DNA of 64,000 nucleotides from Bacillota bacterium (GTDB taxonomy: Bacteria; Bacillota_I; Bacilli_A; RFN20; CAG-288). Under the pieces are notes generated by a model. It saw only the letters and a program-made list of their open reading frames with translations, did not search any database and was not told where the DNA came from. The stretch covers positions 14,987 to 78,986 of the forward strand of contig JAEWSJ010000037.1 in NCBI GenBank assembly GCA_023398335.1, read 5' to 3'. Each line of letters starts with the position of its first letter. The first letter of the stretch is position 1. The position numbers and the translations under genes are program-made. Shown piece after piece: positions 35,654 through 43,935 of this stretch.

Positions 35654-37163
35654 AATCTATTTCGCTCCCTAAGTACCATTTGCTTTGGTCTATAACTTTT
35701 ATATATCCGTCCGGTGAATCTGATAATAAGACACCACCACTATCTTGATAAAATTCTACTAATTCTAAGGCGTTTTGAGAAATAATCTCACCTGGAATTG
35801 CAATTGGAATCCCTGGTGGATATATCATAATCGATTCAGCGGATATTTCTCCGATTGAATCTGATAGTTTAATTATTTTTGAAGGTGCATTAAACGCTTC
35901 TCGAGGACGTACTGCTAAATCGGGATAAACATAATTGAAATGAGGTACAACATAATCCTCTTTTACTTCGTAATACTCTTTTGATAAATAGGCTAAGGCA
36001 CCAATAAGTTTATCAACGTCTTCTTTTAATGTACCTATACTAATTATTGCTAAGATTTCACTAACCTCTGCTAATTCAAGTTGAATATTAAATTTTTTTC
36101 TTATTTCAGAGAAAATATCAAAGCCAGATTTCCCTAGTCCCGATATATTGATAACCAGTTTTGTCTCATCAAAATCAAATCTTCCTGGACGATCACAATA
36201 AGATTTATCCATTGAATAGACTCCTGGAATTTTATTTATTTTCTCTCTAGCGTATTCTGATAATTCTAAAGCTTTATCAAGTAAATCTTTACCTTCAAAA
36301 TATAACTTCTTTCTTGCAGCATCAACTGAAGCTAAAAGTACATGATTTGGAGAGGTAGAAGAAAACATAGCAAATACTCGTTGAACACGGGAAAAATCAA
36401 TACGTTCTTTCTTTATTAATATCAAACTGGTTTGAGTTAAACTACCACCGGTTTTATGCAATGAACAAGAAGAAATATCCGCCCCTGCATCCATGGCGGA
36501 TAATGGCATTTTGTCATTAAAGTGCAAATGAGAACCATGGGCTTCATCACACATAACAAGCATATCTCTTTTATGTGCTTCTTCAACGATAGTCTTTAAA
36601 TCTGATGTAACTCCAAAGTATGTTGGATTAATTACAAAAATAGCTTTAGCATCTGGATTTTCATCCATGGCTTCAATGTATTTTTCAGTTGGTACTCCAT
36701 TGGCAATACCAGTTTCTTCATCAACATCTGGACGAACAAATATCGGATATGCTCCAGATAAAATCAAAGCATTAATTACGGATTTGTGTACATTGCGAGG
36801 AATAATAATTTTTTCTTTAGCTCGTAAAAGGCTATTTATCATTGTCATGATTCCACCAGTTGTACCATTAACTGATATTAAGACTTCATCCGCATTAAAA
36901 GCGGATGCCAATAATTCTTCGGCTTCTTGAATAACTCCTTTTGGATGATAAAGATTATCAAGACCAAGCGGAGCATTAATATCTGCAACAAAAACATCTT
37001 TACCAACTAGTGAAACTAAGTCGGTATGTAAGCGACCCATTTTATGTCCGGGAACATCAAACGGAATAGGATTTGAAGCGATATATTCTTTTATCGCTTC
37101 AAGAAAAGGTTCTTTTTCTTGTCGTTTATCTTCTTCAAGATGAACATCCTGGCTTTTTTCCAT
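35643..37163 (-). CDS. speA: Arginine decarboxylase (Orn/Lys/Arg fold III family)
   Basis: PLP decarboxylase, most likely arginine to agmatine. 506 residues. PLP lysine in SCSLHKTGGSLTQTSL, aspartate in VMCDEAHGSHLHF, and GTTGGIMTMINS binding phosphate. Short relative to the large inducible enzymes (~700-750), like B. subtilis SpeA/YaaO. ATG follows the metK stop by one base. Substrate is taken from the agmatinase partner; lysine decarboxylation cannot be excluded by sequence alone. Confidence 0.9.
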   Translation of the reverse strand: MEKSQDVHLEEDKRQEKEPFLEAIKEYIASNPIPFDVPGHKMGRLHTDLVSLVGKDVFVADINAPLGLDNLYHPKGVIQEAEELLASAFNADEVLISVNGTTGGIMTMINSLLRAKEKIIIPRNVHKSVINALILSGAYPIFVRPDVDEETGIANGVPTEKYIEAMDENPDAKAIFVINPTYFGVTSDLKTIVEEAHKRDMLVMCDEAHGSHLHFNDKMPLSAMDAGADISSCSLHKTGGSLTQTSLILIKKERIDFSRVQRVFAMFSSTSPNHVLLASVDAARKKLYFEGKDLLDKALELSEYAREKINKIPGVYSMDKSYCDRPGRFDFDETKLVINISGLGKSGFDIFSEIRKKFNIQLELAEVSEILAIISIGTLKEDVDKLIGALAYLSKEYYEVKEDYVVPHFNYVYPDLAVRPREAFNAPSKIIKLSDSIGEISAESIMIYPPGIPIAIPGEIISQNALELVEFYQDSGGVLLSDSPDGYIKVIDQSKWYLGSEIDYDF

Positions 37164-37164
37164 T

Positions 37165-38340
37165 TTAGTTGTTTTTAATAAACTCCTTTAGTTTATCGAC
37201 CATATCTAATTTTTCAAATGGCAAATCTAAATCAGGACGACCGAAATGACCATAATTTGTTAAATCTTGATATCTAAAAGAAGGCTTGGTTAATGAAAAA
37301 CGATCGATAATTCCTTTTGGAGTAAAATCAAACAAATCATAAACCGCTTCTAAGATCTTGTCTTTAGCAACCGTTTCAGTTCCAAAAGTATCGATAGCAA
37401 TACTGACTGGTTTTGAAACACCAATAGCATAAGAGACTTGAACTTGGCAACGAGCAGCTAGACCTGCTCCAACAATATTTTTGGCACAGTATCTTGCAGC
37501 GTATGCACCGGATCTATCAACTTTAGAAGGATCTTTGCCAGAGAAGGCGCCACCACCATGTGGACAACTGCCACCATAGGTATCAACAATGATTTTTCTC
37601 CCAGTAACTCCAGTATCACCTAAAGGTCCACCAATTACAAATAAACCGGTTGGATTAATATAATACTTAAAATCAATATTCATGTTAAATGACTTTACAA
37701 CAGGAATAATTACTTTTTCCAATAATTCTTTTCTAAATGATTCAATATCGATTGATTCATCATGTTGACAAGAACAAACGATTGTATCAATACGTGGATT
37801 CTTTTCATCAGTATAATCAACAGTGACTTGAGCTTTCATATCTGGTCGTGCATGTGGTAATTTACCTTCTTTACGTAAATTCGAACCAGTACGTACAATT
37901 TTATGTGCCATAACAATTGGAAGAGGCATGAGGTTTTCTGTTTCGGAAGAAGCGTATCCAAACATCATTCCTTGGTCACCAGCTCCTAATGATTTTGAAT
38001 CATAAGAAGAATCTACTCCTTGAGCAATATTCGATGATTGTTCTTTAATAAGAACAGTAACTTTACAAGAATCACAACCTATTCCATCTTCCGGAGTTAA
38101 ATAACCAACTCTACGCATAACGTCTCTAGCGATTTTTTCATAATCCGGTTTGGCTTTTGTTGTAATTTCACCAGCAATAACAACTTGTTCTTTACATGCT
38201 AAAACTTCACATGCAACTCTTGAAGAAGAATCTTTCTCAAGGCATGCATCTAAAATTGCATCAGCGATTTGATCGCATAATTTATCTGGGTGACCTTCTG
38301 AAACAGATTCAGAAGTGAATAATATTTTTCTATTGCTCAT
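37165..38340 (-). CDS. metK: S-adenosylmethionine synthetase
   Basis: Makes SAM from methionine and ATP. 391 residues from the ATG at 38340 (GGAAGG just upstream); the frame is open 5 codons further back but lacks a site. Signatures TSESVSEGHPDKLCDQIADA, GAGDQGMMFGYA, and GGGAFSGKDPSKVDRSGAY. First gene of a metK-speA-speB unit, making both precursors of spermidine; no speD or speE is in the window. Confidence 0.98.
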   Translation of the reverse strand: MSNRKILFTSESVSEGHPDKLCDQIADAILDACLEKDSSSRVACEVLACKEQVVIAGEITTKAKPDYEKIARDVMRRVGYLTPEDGIGCDSCKVTVLIKEQSSNIAQGVDSSYDSKSLGAGDQGMMFGYASSETENLMPLPIVMAHKIVRTGSNLRKEGKLPHARPDMKAQVTVDYTDEKNPRIDTIVCSCQHDESIDIESFRKELLEKVIIPVVKSFNMNIDFKYYINPTGLFVIGGPLGDTGVTGRKIIVDTYGGSCPHGGGAFSGKDPSKVDRSGAYAARYCAKNIVGAGLAARCQVQVSYAIGVSKPVSIAIDTFGTETVAKDKILEAVYDLFDFTPKGIIDRFSLTKPSFRYQDLTNYGHFGRPDLDLPFEKLDMVDKLKEFIKNN

Positions 38341-38367
38341 TTTTCTTCCTTCCATAATATCTCTTAA

Positions 38368-38396
38368 ATTATGAGTAAAATTTTACATCTTGTCAA
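38368..38396 (-). promoter_or_regulatory. metK promoter
   Basis: Minus strand TTGACA (38396-38391), 17 bases, CATAAT (38373-38368). The leader is only about 20 bases, so no SAM riboswitch fits. Confidence 0.75.
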
Positions 38397-38404
38397 TAAA
38401 ACTA

Positions 38405-38665
38405 TTACTTAGTTTCTAAACTTTGTATTTCTTTTAAGGCTTTAGCAATTTGATCTGGACATGATGTGTTTTTTGGGCCACATTTTGTTCCTTCGATAGC
38501 GGAAATTACCTCTTCAAAAGTACGTCCTTTTACCAATGCGCTAATTCCTTTTAAATTTCCATTGCAACCACCGATTACATTTAAATCTTTGATTACATTT
38601 CCTTCATAGGTAATGTGCATTTCACGTGAACAAACACCTTTTGGATAATAAACATATTCTTTCAT
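38405..38665 (-). CDS. TSCPD domain protein (TIGR03905-like)
   Basis: 86 residues, a full stand-alone TSCPD domain: CSREMHITYEGNVIKDL, GGCNGNLKGIS, and NTSCPDQIAKAL at the end, with four cysteines that may bind metal. The domain also occurs at the C terminus of some ribonucleotide reductases; the free-standing form has no assigned role. Last gene of the rnf operon, 5 bases after the Gx transporter. Confidence 0.85.
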   Translation of the reverse strand: MKEYVYYPKGVCSREMHITYEGNVIKDLNVIGGCNGNLKGISALVKGRTFEEVISAIEGTKCGPKNTSCPDQIAKALKEIQSLETK

Positions 38666-38670
38666 TTTTC

Positions 38671-39189
38671 CTATCTCCTTCTAATTCTCACCATATTGTC
38701 AAATGGTGGAAGTATTTTAATTACCATTGCTGCAAGAACAGCAAGCAAGCCTCCTGATAGCATAGCTAACGCAGCTAAAACAGGTAAATATAATATCATA
38801 TAAAACGTCTGAACAATCAACAAATATACAACAATTTGGCCTAATACGTGGAAAAAGGCGCAAACTACTGAAACACCGTATATTGAAACCTTAGTAAACT
38901 TATAAAGTAGTAAACCTGCAATTAAAGATAATACTCCTCCTCCTAACGCTAGGAAAAACGGAGTCCCAAAGCCCGTTGAGATAAGTGCAACAATTAATAT
39001 TCTCAATAATTGAATTGCAACATAATACCACGGTCCAAGATAGAATAATGAGAACACTCCAACAATGTTAGCCAAACCTAATTTAAATCCTGGAATAGCG
39101 ATAAAAGCTGGTAGTAAAGACTCGATGTAATGGAAGACTACCGCCAAAGCTGTTAAGAAGGCTGTGGTAGTCATTTTATATACTTTCAT
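38671..39189 (-). CDS. Gx transporter family membrane protein
   Basis: 172 residues, about six membrane segments rich in Gly-x motifs (PGFKLGLANIVGVFSLFYLG). Matches the Gx_transp family, often annotated as heptaprenyl diphosphate synthase component I and related to ECF-type S components. In Bacillota it often sits beside a NusG-II protein and Rnf/ApbE genes, as here. Substrate unknown. Confidence 0.85.
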   Translation of the reverse strand: MKVYKMTTTAFLTALAVVFHYIESLLPAFIAIPGFKLGLANIVGVFSLFYLGPWYYVAIQLLRILIVALISTGFGTPFFLALGGGVLSLIAGLLLYKFTKVSIYGVSVVCAFFHVLGQIVVYLLIVQTFYMILYLPVLAALAMLSGGLLAVLAAMVIKILPPFDNMVRIRRR

Positions 39190-39192
39190 TTT

Positions 39193-39810
39193 CTATACCT
39201 GCCCATCTATATTTCCAAAGTAATTTGGATTTGATAAGACTGTGCTAAATGAATTTGGTAAACAAACAACAGGCCAGTTTACTCTATTCTCAAATCCCTG
39301 TTTGGAACAATAATTCTTCGGAGAATTTTCTTTTTCAATTTGAAAGCCTTTATTATTTACTAGAATATCAATTTGAGGGCCTATGAAAGATTTAAAACCG
39401 TTGAACGCTAAAGCATCATCTTTGACAATAATGTATTTGTTTTTAATCTCATTAATTTTCAAATTAAAATCATATTTACGTAAGCTATCTATAGATTGAG
39501 TTTCTTCAGTCAATCCATATTTACTCAACAATTCAATATTATCGTCGTAACTTTCGTTGGTTTTTAATTCTCTTCTAAAAGATAACGCATAAGTTACTGC
39601 GGAAGAAGAGCTATCTACCACTTTAAAATTATTTAATACAATCTTATTCTCATAACGAATTTCCAATGTTGCTTCATTGACATCGACAGTTGGAAGGCCG
39701 AATAGCGAGACCAATAAAATAATAATAAGTATTATTAAAGTGGCAACGATGGCAATGCCATCGTGCCAATTAAAAACTATTCTTTTTTTTCTACTTTCTT
39801 CTGATATCAT
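39193..39810 (-). CDS. NusG domain II-containing membrane-anchored protein
   Basis: 205 residues; one membrane anchor at ~17-40, then an extracytoplasmic domain ending in NYCSKQGF...VVCLPN, the Cys pattern of NusG_II proteins. Not a transcription factor. Family is commonly encoded with Gx transporter and Rnf genes in Bacillota, suggesting a role in envelope electron transfer or assembly, unproven. Four bases from the next gene. Confidence 0.8.
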   Translation of the reverse strand: MISEESRKKRIVFNWHDGIAIVATLIILIIILLVSLFGLPTVDVNEATLEIRYENKIVLNNFKVVDSSSSAVTYALSFRRELKTNESYDDNIELLSKYGLTEETQSIDSLRKYDFNLKINEIKNKYIIVKDDALAFNGFKSFIGPQIDILVNNKGFQIEKENSPKNYCSKQGFENRVNWPVVCLPNSFSTVLSNPNYFGNIDGQV

Positions 39811-39817
39811 TGAAAAT

Positions 39818-40135
39818 TTATAAAGAAACTTTTAATTTTGAACCATCTTTTCCTTCAGCAGAATTAAGATATTCAACAACTTCTTCAGCTTTTTCTTTCT
39901 TGATAACAGCGCAACGTTTAACGTGAGTTTCTTCACCTTTAACAATTGCATTTACTAAACCAGAACAACCGGCAAAACCACATGCGCCACAGTTTACTCC
40001 TGGCATCATCTCTAAGGCTTTTATTGCTCTTTCGTCTTCCTTAACTTTGAATTTTTCGGAAACAACAGCTATAATAACTCCAAGAATAATCGAGATACCG
40101 ACGATAATTGCGACAGCGATTAAAATATCAATCAT
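39818..40135 (-). CDS. rnfB: Minimal RnfB: membrane anchor plus one 4Fe-4S domain
   Basis: Electron-entry subunit of Rnf. Normally ~270-330 residues: a membrane helix, a 4-Cys cluster domain and one or two ferredoxin domains. Here it is 105 residues: helix at ~2-26, then GVNCGACGFAGC with Cys49, Cys52, Cys57 and Cys75 (the first cluster). The protein stops 30 residues later and nothing coding for CxxCxxCxxxCP ferredoxin repeats lies downstream, because the NusG-II gene begins 8 bases after the stop. Overlaps the Cys-rich gene by 4 bases. Position at the end of rnfCDGEA confirms identity. Confidence 0.85.
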   Translation of the reverse strand: MIDILIAVAIIVGISIILGVIIAVVSEKFKVKEDERAIKALEMMPGVNCGACGFAGCSGLVNAIVKGEETHVKRCAVIKKEKAEEVVEYLNSAEGKDGSKLKVSL

Positions 40136-40392
40136 TTTTCATTTTCTCCTTTATCTTCTTTATCTACTTCATCTTTATATCCTTCTCCGATATTTTTAAT
40201 GATTAGAGGTAAAGATGTATCTTCTTCTCTCTTTGAACAGTTCAACATACACGAACCACAACCGTGAAGTTCAACTTTAGGACAATTGTCCGGTTCTTTC
40301 GTATGTTTATTAATTAAATAAGTAACAAAGAATATTGCTACAAGTCCAACTACAAGAATAACTGCTAAAAGGATTTTTAACCAAGTTTCCAT
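40132..40392 (-). CDS. Small membrane-anchored Cys-rich protein in the rnf operon
   Basis: 86 residues: one membrane helix (~5-28) and four cysteines Cys37, Cys45, Cys48 and Cys52 (NCPKVELHGCGSCMLNC), then an acidic tail. Not part of standard rnfCDGEAB. The helix-plus-cysteines design recalls NqrM, which loads iron into the Na+-NQR membrane subunits, and FeoB-associated Cys-rich proteins, but the Cys pattern is not an obvious match to either. Sits between rnfA and rnfB, overlapping the latter. Confidence 0.7.
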   Translation of the reverse strand: METWLKILLAVILVVGLVAIFFVTYLINKHTKEPDNCPKVELHGCGSCMLNCSKREEDTSLPLIIKNIGEGYKDEVDKEDKGENEK

Positions 40393-40394
40393 TT

Positions 40395-40991
40395 TTATCC
40401 GAAGAATCCACTTAATCCCATAAATGCTAAAGCCATGAAAGCTGTGCAGATAAAGCTCAAGGCTGCGCCTTTAAATGCTCTATGTGGGGTTGATAATTCA
40501 AGTCTTCCTTGAATAGCAGAAAAGACAACGATAATAATGAAATAACCAAGTGGGACGCCTAAACAAGTACCAAGAATTGTCCCGATGTATTCACCCGTTG
40601 ATGCATAGTCAGCAGGAACCATACTTGCGACTGATAAAGCCAAACCTAAGACGACACAGTTTGTAGTAATAAGTGGTAAATAAATACCTAAAGCTTTATA
40701 TAACGACGGTAAGAATTTCTTAGTAAGAATTTCGAGTATTTGAACTAATGAGGCAATGACAAGAATGAAGACAACTGTCTTCATATATTCAATTTCTAAT
40801 GCACGAAGGGCAAATGATAAGCCCCAGCAAATTAATCCAGCGAAGAAAGCGACAACAGTAAGGGCCATACCCATACCAATAGACGACTTCCAGTTCTTTG
40901 ATATACCAATATATGAACATAATCCTTTATATCCTGAAAGGACGATGTTATTGATAATCATTGTTGAAAATAATGTAATTAAGAAAGTCAT
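40395..40991 (-). CDS. rnfA: Rnf complex subunit RnfA
   Basis: Integral membrane subunit of the electron-transport complex. 198 residues, six helices. Cys25 (GYKGLCSYIG) and Cys112 (LITTNCVVLG) are the half-membrane iron ligands shared with NqrE. Paralogue of RnfE with opposite topology. Two bases after rnfE stop. Confidence 0.95.
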   Translation of the reverse strand: MTFLITLFSTMIINNIVLSGYKGLCSYIGISKNWKSSIGMGMALTVVAFFAGLICWGLSFALRALEIEYMKTVVFILVIASLVQILEILTKKFLPSLYKALGIYLPLITTNCVVLGLALSVASMVPADYASTGEYIGTILGTCLGVPLGYFIIIVVFSAIQGRLELSTPHRAFKGAALSFICTAFMALAFMGLSGFFG

Positions 40992-40993
40992 AA

Positions 40994-41671
40994 TTATTTA
41001 GCCTCCTTTGCATCATTTAATTTTGCTTTTTTTGCAACTTGAGATGAAGTAAATTTTTCTAAGCATAAATTGAATAGACCAATTACAACACCAATCATTA
41101 AGAAGCCGCCCGGAGCTTTAACCATAAGAGGTATCGCATAATCTTCTAATGGTAACCATGAATATGATTGATCAGAATCAAATGGATTGGTAATTGTAAA
41201 ACCACCAGTTCCTAAGAATTCACGAAGAATAGCAATAGCGAAACAGCCAAGAGCAAAGCCACAGGCCATACCTAAAGCATCAACCATTGAATCTACTACT
41301 GAGTTCTTATTTGCGAAGGCTTCAGCTCTTCCTAAAATAATACAGTTAACTGTAATAAGGGGGATAAATTCACCAAGTGAATCTGATAAAGCTGGTGTAT
41401 AGGCTTGCATTAATAAATCAACGCAAGAAACTAAAGAAGCAATAATAACAATATAGACTGGTATTCTTATTTCATTAGGAATTACACTTTTCAAAGCGGA
41501 AATAATAAGGTTTGAAAAGAATAAAACAATAAGAACAGCAACTGACATACCTAAGGCATTATCAATTGATTGAGTTGCAATGATAACTGGGCACATGCCT
41601 AAAATCAAAGCAAGAATTGGATTAGAGGAGAATACTCCATCAAGGAATATCTTTTTCTTAGAAGTCTTCAT
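40994..41671 (-). CDS. rnfE: Rnf complex subunit RnfE
   Basis: Membrane subunit paired with RnfA around a membrane-embedded iron-sulfur site. 225 residues; Cys27 (GMCPVI) and Cys110 (LITVNCIILGRAEAFA) match the NqrD/RnfE ligands. The ATG shares its A with the rnfG stop. Confidence 0.95.
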   Translation of the reverse strand: MKTSKKKIFLDGVFSSNPILALILGMCPVIIATQSIDNALGMSVAVLIVLFFSNLIISALKSVIPNEIRIPVYIVIIASLVSCVDLLMQAYTPALSDSLGEFIPLITVNCIILGRAEAFANKNSVVDSMVDALGMACGFALGCFAIAILREFLGTGGFTITNPFDSDQSYSWLPLEDYAIPLMVKAPGGFLMIGVVIGLFNLCLEKFTSSQVAKKAKLNDAKEAK

Positions 41672-42717
41672 TATTTATTACCTCCAAAATCTGTGAGAAT
41701 ATATGATAACGCACTAGTCATAAGTTGATTTGATATATCAGTAGTTGCACCGGTAATAGTGTCAAAGGAAGATAAGCTTGTATATGGCGTATCAACCGAT
41801 ACTTTACCATTAAAGCTTCTCATCGTTGCTCTAAGCATTCCACTACCACTGATGAATTGGTAATCAATTATTCCTGCTTCATTAGCAATTGCGGCAAATT
41901 TACCATCATCTACATCTCCTTCAATATTTATTTGAGTAAAGGAAATAACATAGAAGGAAGCATCTTTCGAATTAAATTTAAAATTCCATTTAGTATCTAC
42001 TTTAGATTCTGTTGTTTTATCAATATTAATTGCTAAAGCAGCAGTAGTAACATCAGTTACACTATCCATTGTAATATCAGTATCTTGATTCAAATTATTT
42101 TTCCACATGAATTGGAGTTGCTCTAAAGCAGTTCCTTTAGTTGGGAAGTCCTTAACAACAATACCACCACTGGCTTTAGCATCAGCAATAGCAACTTCAA
42201 GGGTTTCACCTATAACAGGAAGTGTTTTTTTAGCTGTAGCAGAAGAAGTAACTTTACCACCAGAAACAAATGGATTATCAGTAGATATCTCTAATGCTTT
42301 TGCTGCTTTAACACCAATATCATCCTCGGTAGCATCAATAAAACGAGTACCAATAACAGAAAAATTCTTTAATTCAACCATAGCACCAAAAGTAACTTTT
42401 CCAGTATAACCTTTAGGAGTAATGAGTTTGTAATATAGATATTCTACATTACTTTCCATTGTGACTTTCTTCTTTTCAAGAATTAATTTTTTCTGATCAG
42501 AATCAGTTAATGCCACATCAGTAGTAGTATATTCTTTAACTACTTCATTAGCAGATTTAGCAATCTTATAGATTGCTTCATTGGCTTTCTTTTCAACGTT
42601 AATAGCAACTTGATCTTTTGTTGCAAAGTTTAACGTAGCTAAGGCGCCACCACAGACTAAGCAGACACAACCAAGGACCAAAGGATAAAGAATATATGGG
42701 TTTAATTTTTTAGCCAT
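41671..42717 (-). CDS. rnfG: RnfG, enlarged, with covalent-FMN motif
   Basis: Extracytoplasmic flavoprotein subunit of Rnf. 348 residues from the ATG at 42717 (GGAGG 11 bases before); a TTG 7 codons earlier would overlap rnfD. RnfG is usually ~180-220 residues. One helix at ~7-29. The C-terminal part carries DTITGAT (319-325), the ApbE target, Thr325 carrying FMN. Residues ~95-185 (GYTGKVTFGAMVELKNF...GGKVTSSAT) resemble an additional FMN-binding domain with a degenerate flavin site, so the extra length looks like a duplication. Confidence 0.93.
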   Translation of the reverse strand: MAKKLNPYILYPLVLGCVCLVCGGALATLNFATKDQVAINVEKKANEAIYKIAKSANEVVKEYTTTDVALTDSDQKKLILEKKKVTMESNVEYLYYKLITPKGYTGKVTFGAMVELKNFSVIGTRFIDATEDDIGVKAAKALEISTDNPFVSGGKVTSSATAKKTLPVIGETLEVAIADAKASGGIVVKDFPTKGTALEQLQFMWKNNLNQDTDITMDSVTDVTTAALAINIDKTTESKVDTKWNFKFNSKDASFYVISFTQINIEGDVDDGKFAAIANEAGIIDYQFISGSGMLRATMRSFNGKVSVDTPYTSLSSFDTITGATTDISNQLMTSALSYILTDFGGNK

Positions 42718-42718
42718 A

Positions 42719-43924
42719 TTAATAATTTCCTCCTTCAATATCTAAAACAATTTCTTGATTAGCAATAATTGTTTTATTAGCCTTATTCTCTTCTCTTAAA
42801 GAGACTGGATTAGATTCAACATATGATGAAGTCTTTTTTTTATTTAATGAGCCATATGTAAGTCCAAAGGCAACAGAAACTAACATCAATCCACCAATAA
42901 CACAGGACTTAACAACTAAGTGCTTGTCTTGTTTATCGGAAATCAATTTATCGATAAGCGGAGTGAGCATATTCATAATAAGAATTGAGTAAGCAACACC
43001 TTCAACCGCTGCTGCTTGATATCTAATCATGCAGGTGATTAACGCTGCACCAACAGCGTAGATTATCTTACCAACTAGACTGGTTGGAGAAGTAACTGGA
43101 TCAGTTAAACAGAATGTTGCACCGATTAAAATACCACCGATTAAGATAAACTTTAATGCATATTCAAATGAACTTGCTCCTAAGCCACCGGTTAAACCAA
43201 CTGCCAAAGCAGTAAGAAAACAAGTAACCAAATAGAAGGCGGAGATTCTCCAATCGATAATATTTCTAACGATTAAATAAATAAGAGCGATAATTAAGGC
43301 TAAACCTAAAGTTTCACCTAAAGCTCCTTGATATGTACCAAGGAAGATATCACCTAAGCCAACGGATAAATCATTTGTAATCCATCCGGCGTTATTTAAT
43401 CCAGTAACAACTGTTGCTCCGGTAGTAACTGTAGGATCTAAACTAACAGTTAATGCGCTTGGAAAACAAACTTGAACAAAGACACGACCAACAACAGCTG
43501 GGTTGAAGACGTTTTTAGCAAAGCCACCAAAGATTGATTTAGCTAAGAAGGTACCAACAAATGCACCAATTATTACAGCGTAATATGAAGCACCAACCGG
43601 TAAAAGTAAAGCGAAGATAAGTCCGGAGACATAACCATAGGAATCAAGGATTTTAATTCCCCAGTTCTTAAATCTTTCTCCAACATTAACTACTTTCTTG
43701 TCAAATAACATTGGAAGGTTATATAAGCCATCTGATAAAGAAGAGATAAGAACAGAAATAATAATCATCGCTAAGGTTTTAACACCAAAATCTGCTCCAA
43801 GAGTAAAATTATAGATAATTGCCCATAATGCTACAAAACCAATAACTGCAGTAAGTTCTAACATTAAACTACGAGTAGTTCTCTTGTTTGTAATATGAGG
43901 TTTAGGTTGAATTGAAAATGTCAT
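42719..43924 (-). CDS. rnfD: Rnf complex subunit RnfD
   Basis: Membrane flavoprotein subunit. 401 residues, about ten helices. Flavinylation motif TTGAT (167-171), with Thr171 as FMN acceptor, and GGILIGATFCLTDPVTSP as family signature. C-terminal ~40 residues form an extra extension past the last helix. 11 bases after rnfC stop; rnfG starts one base after its stop. Confidence 0.95.
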   Translation of the reverse strand: MTFSIQPKPHITNKRTTRSLMLELTAVIGFVALWAIIYNFTLGADFGVKTLAMIIISVLISSLSDGLYNLPMLFDKKVVNVGERFKNWGIKILDSYGYVSGLIFALLLPVGASYYAVIIGAFVGTFLAKSIFGGFAKNVFNPAVVGRVFVQVCFPSALTVSLDPTVTTGATVVTGLNNAGWITNDLSVGLGDIFLGTYQGALGETLGLALIIALIYLIVRNIIDWRISAFYLVTCFLTALAVGLTGGLGASSFEYALKFILIGGILIGATFCLTDPVTSPTSLVGKIIYAVGAALITCMIRYQAAAVEGVAYSILIMNMLTPLIDKLISDKQDKHLVVKSCVIGGLMLVSVAFGLTYGSLNKKKTSSYVESNPVSLREENKANKTIIANQEIVLDIEGGNY

Positions 43925-43935
43925 ATTATTTCCTC

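Noticed and set aside
37165..38400. SAM-II/SAM-I riboswitch upstream of metK
   Set aside because: Only ~65 bases separate metK from the next gene and the promoter occupies half of them.
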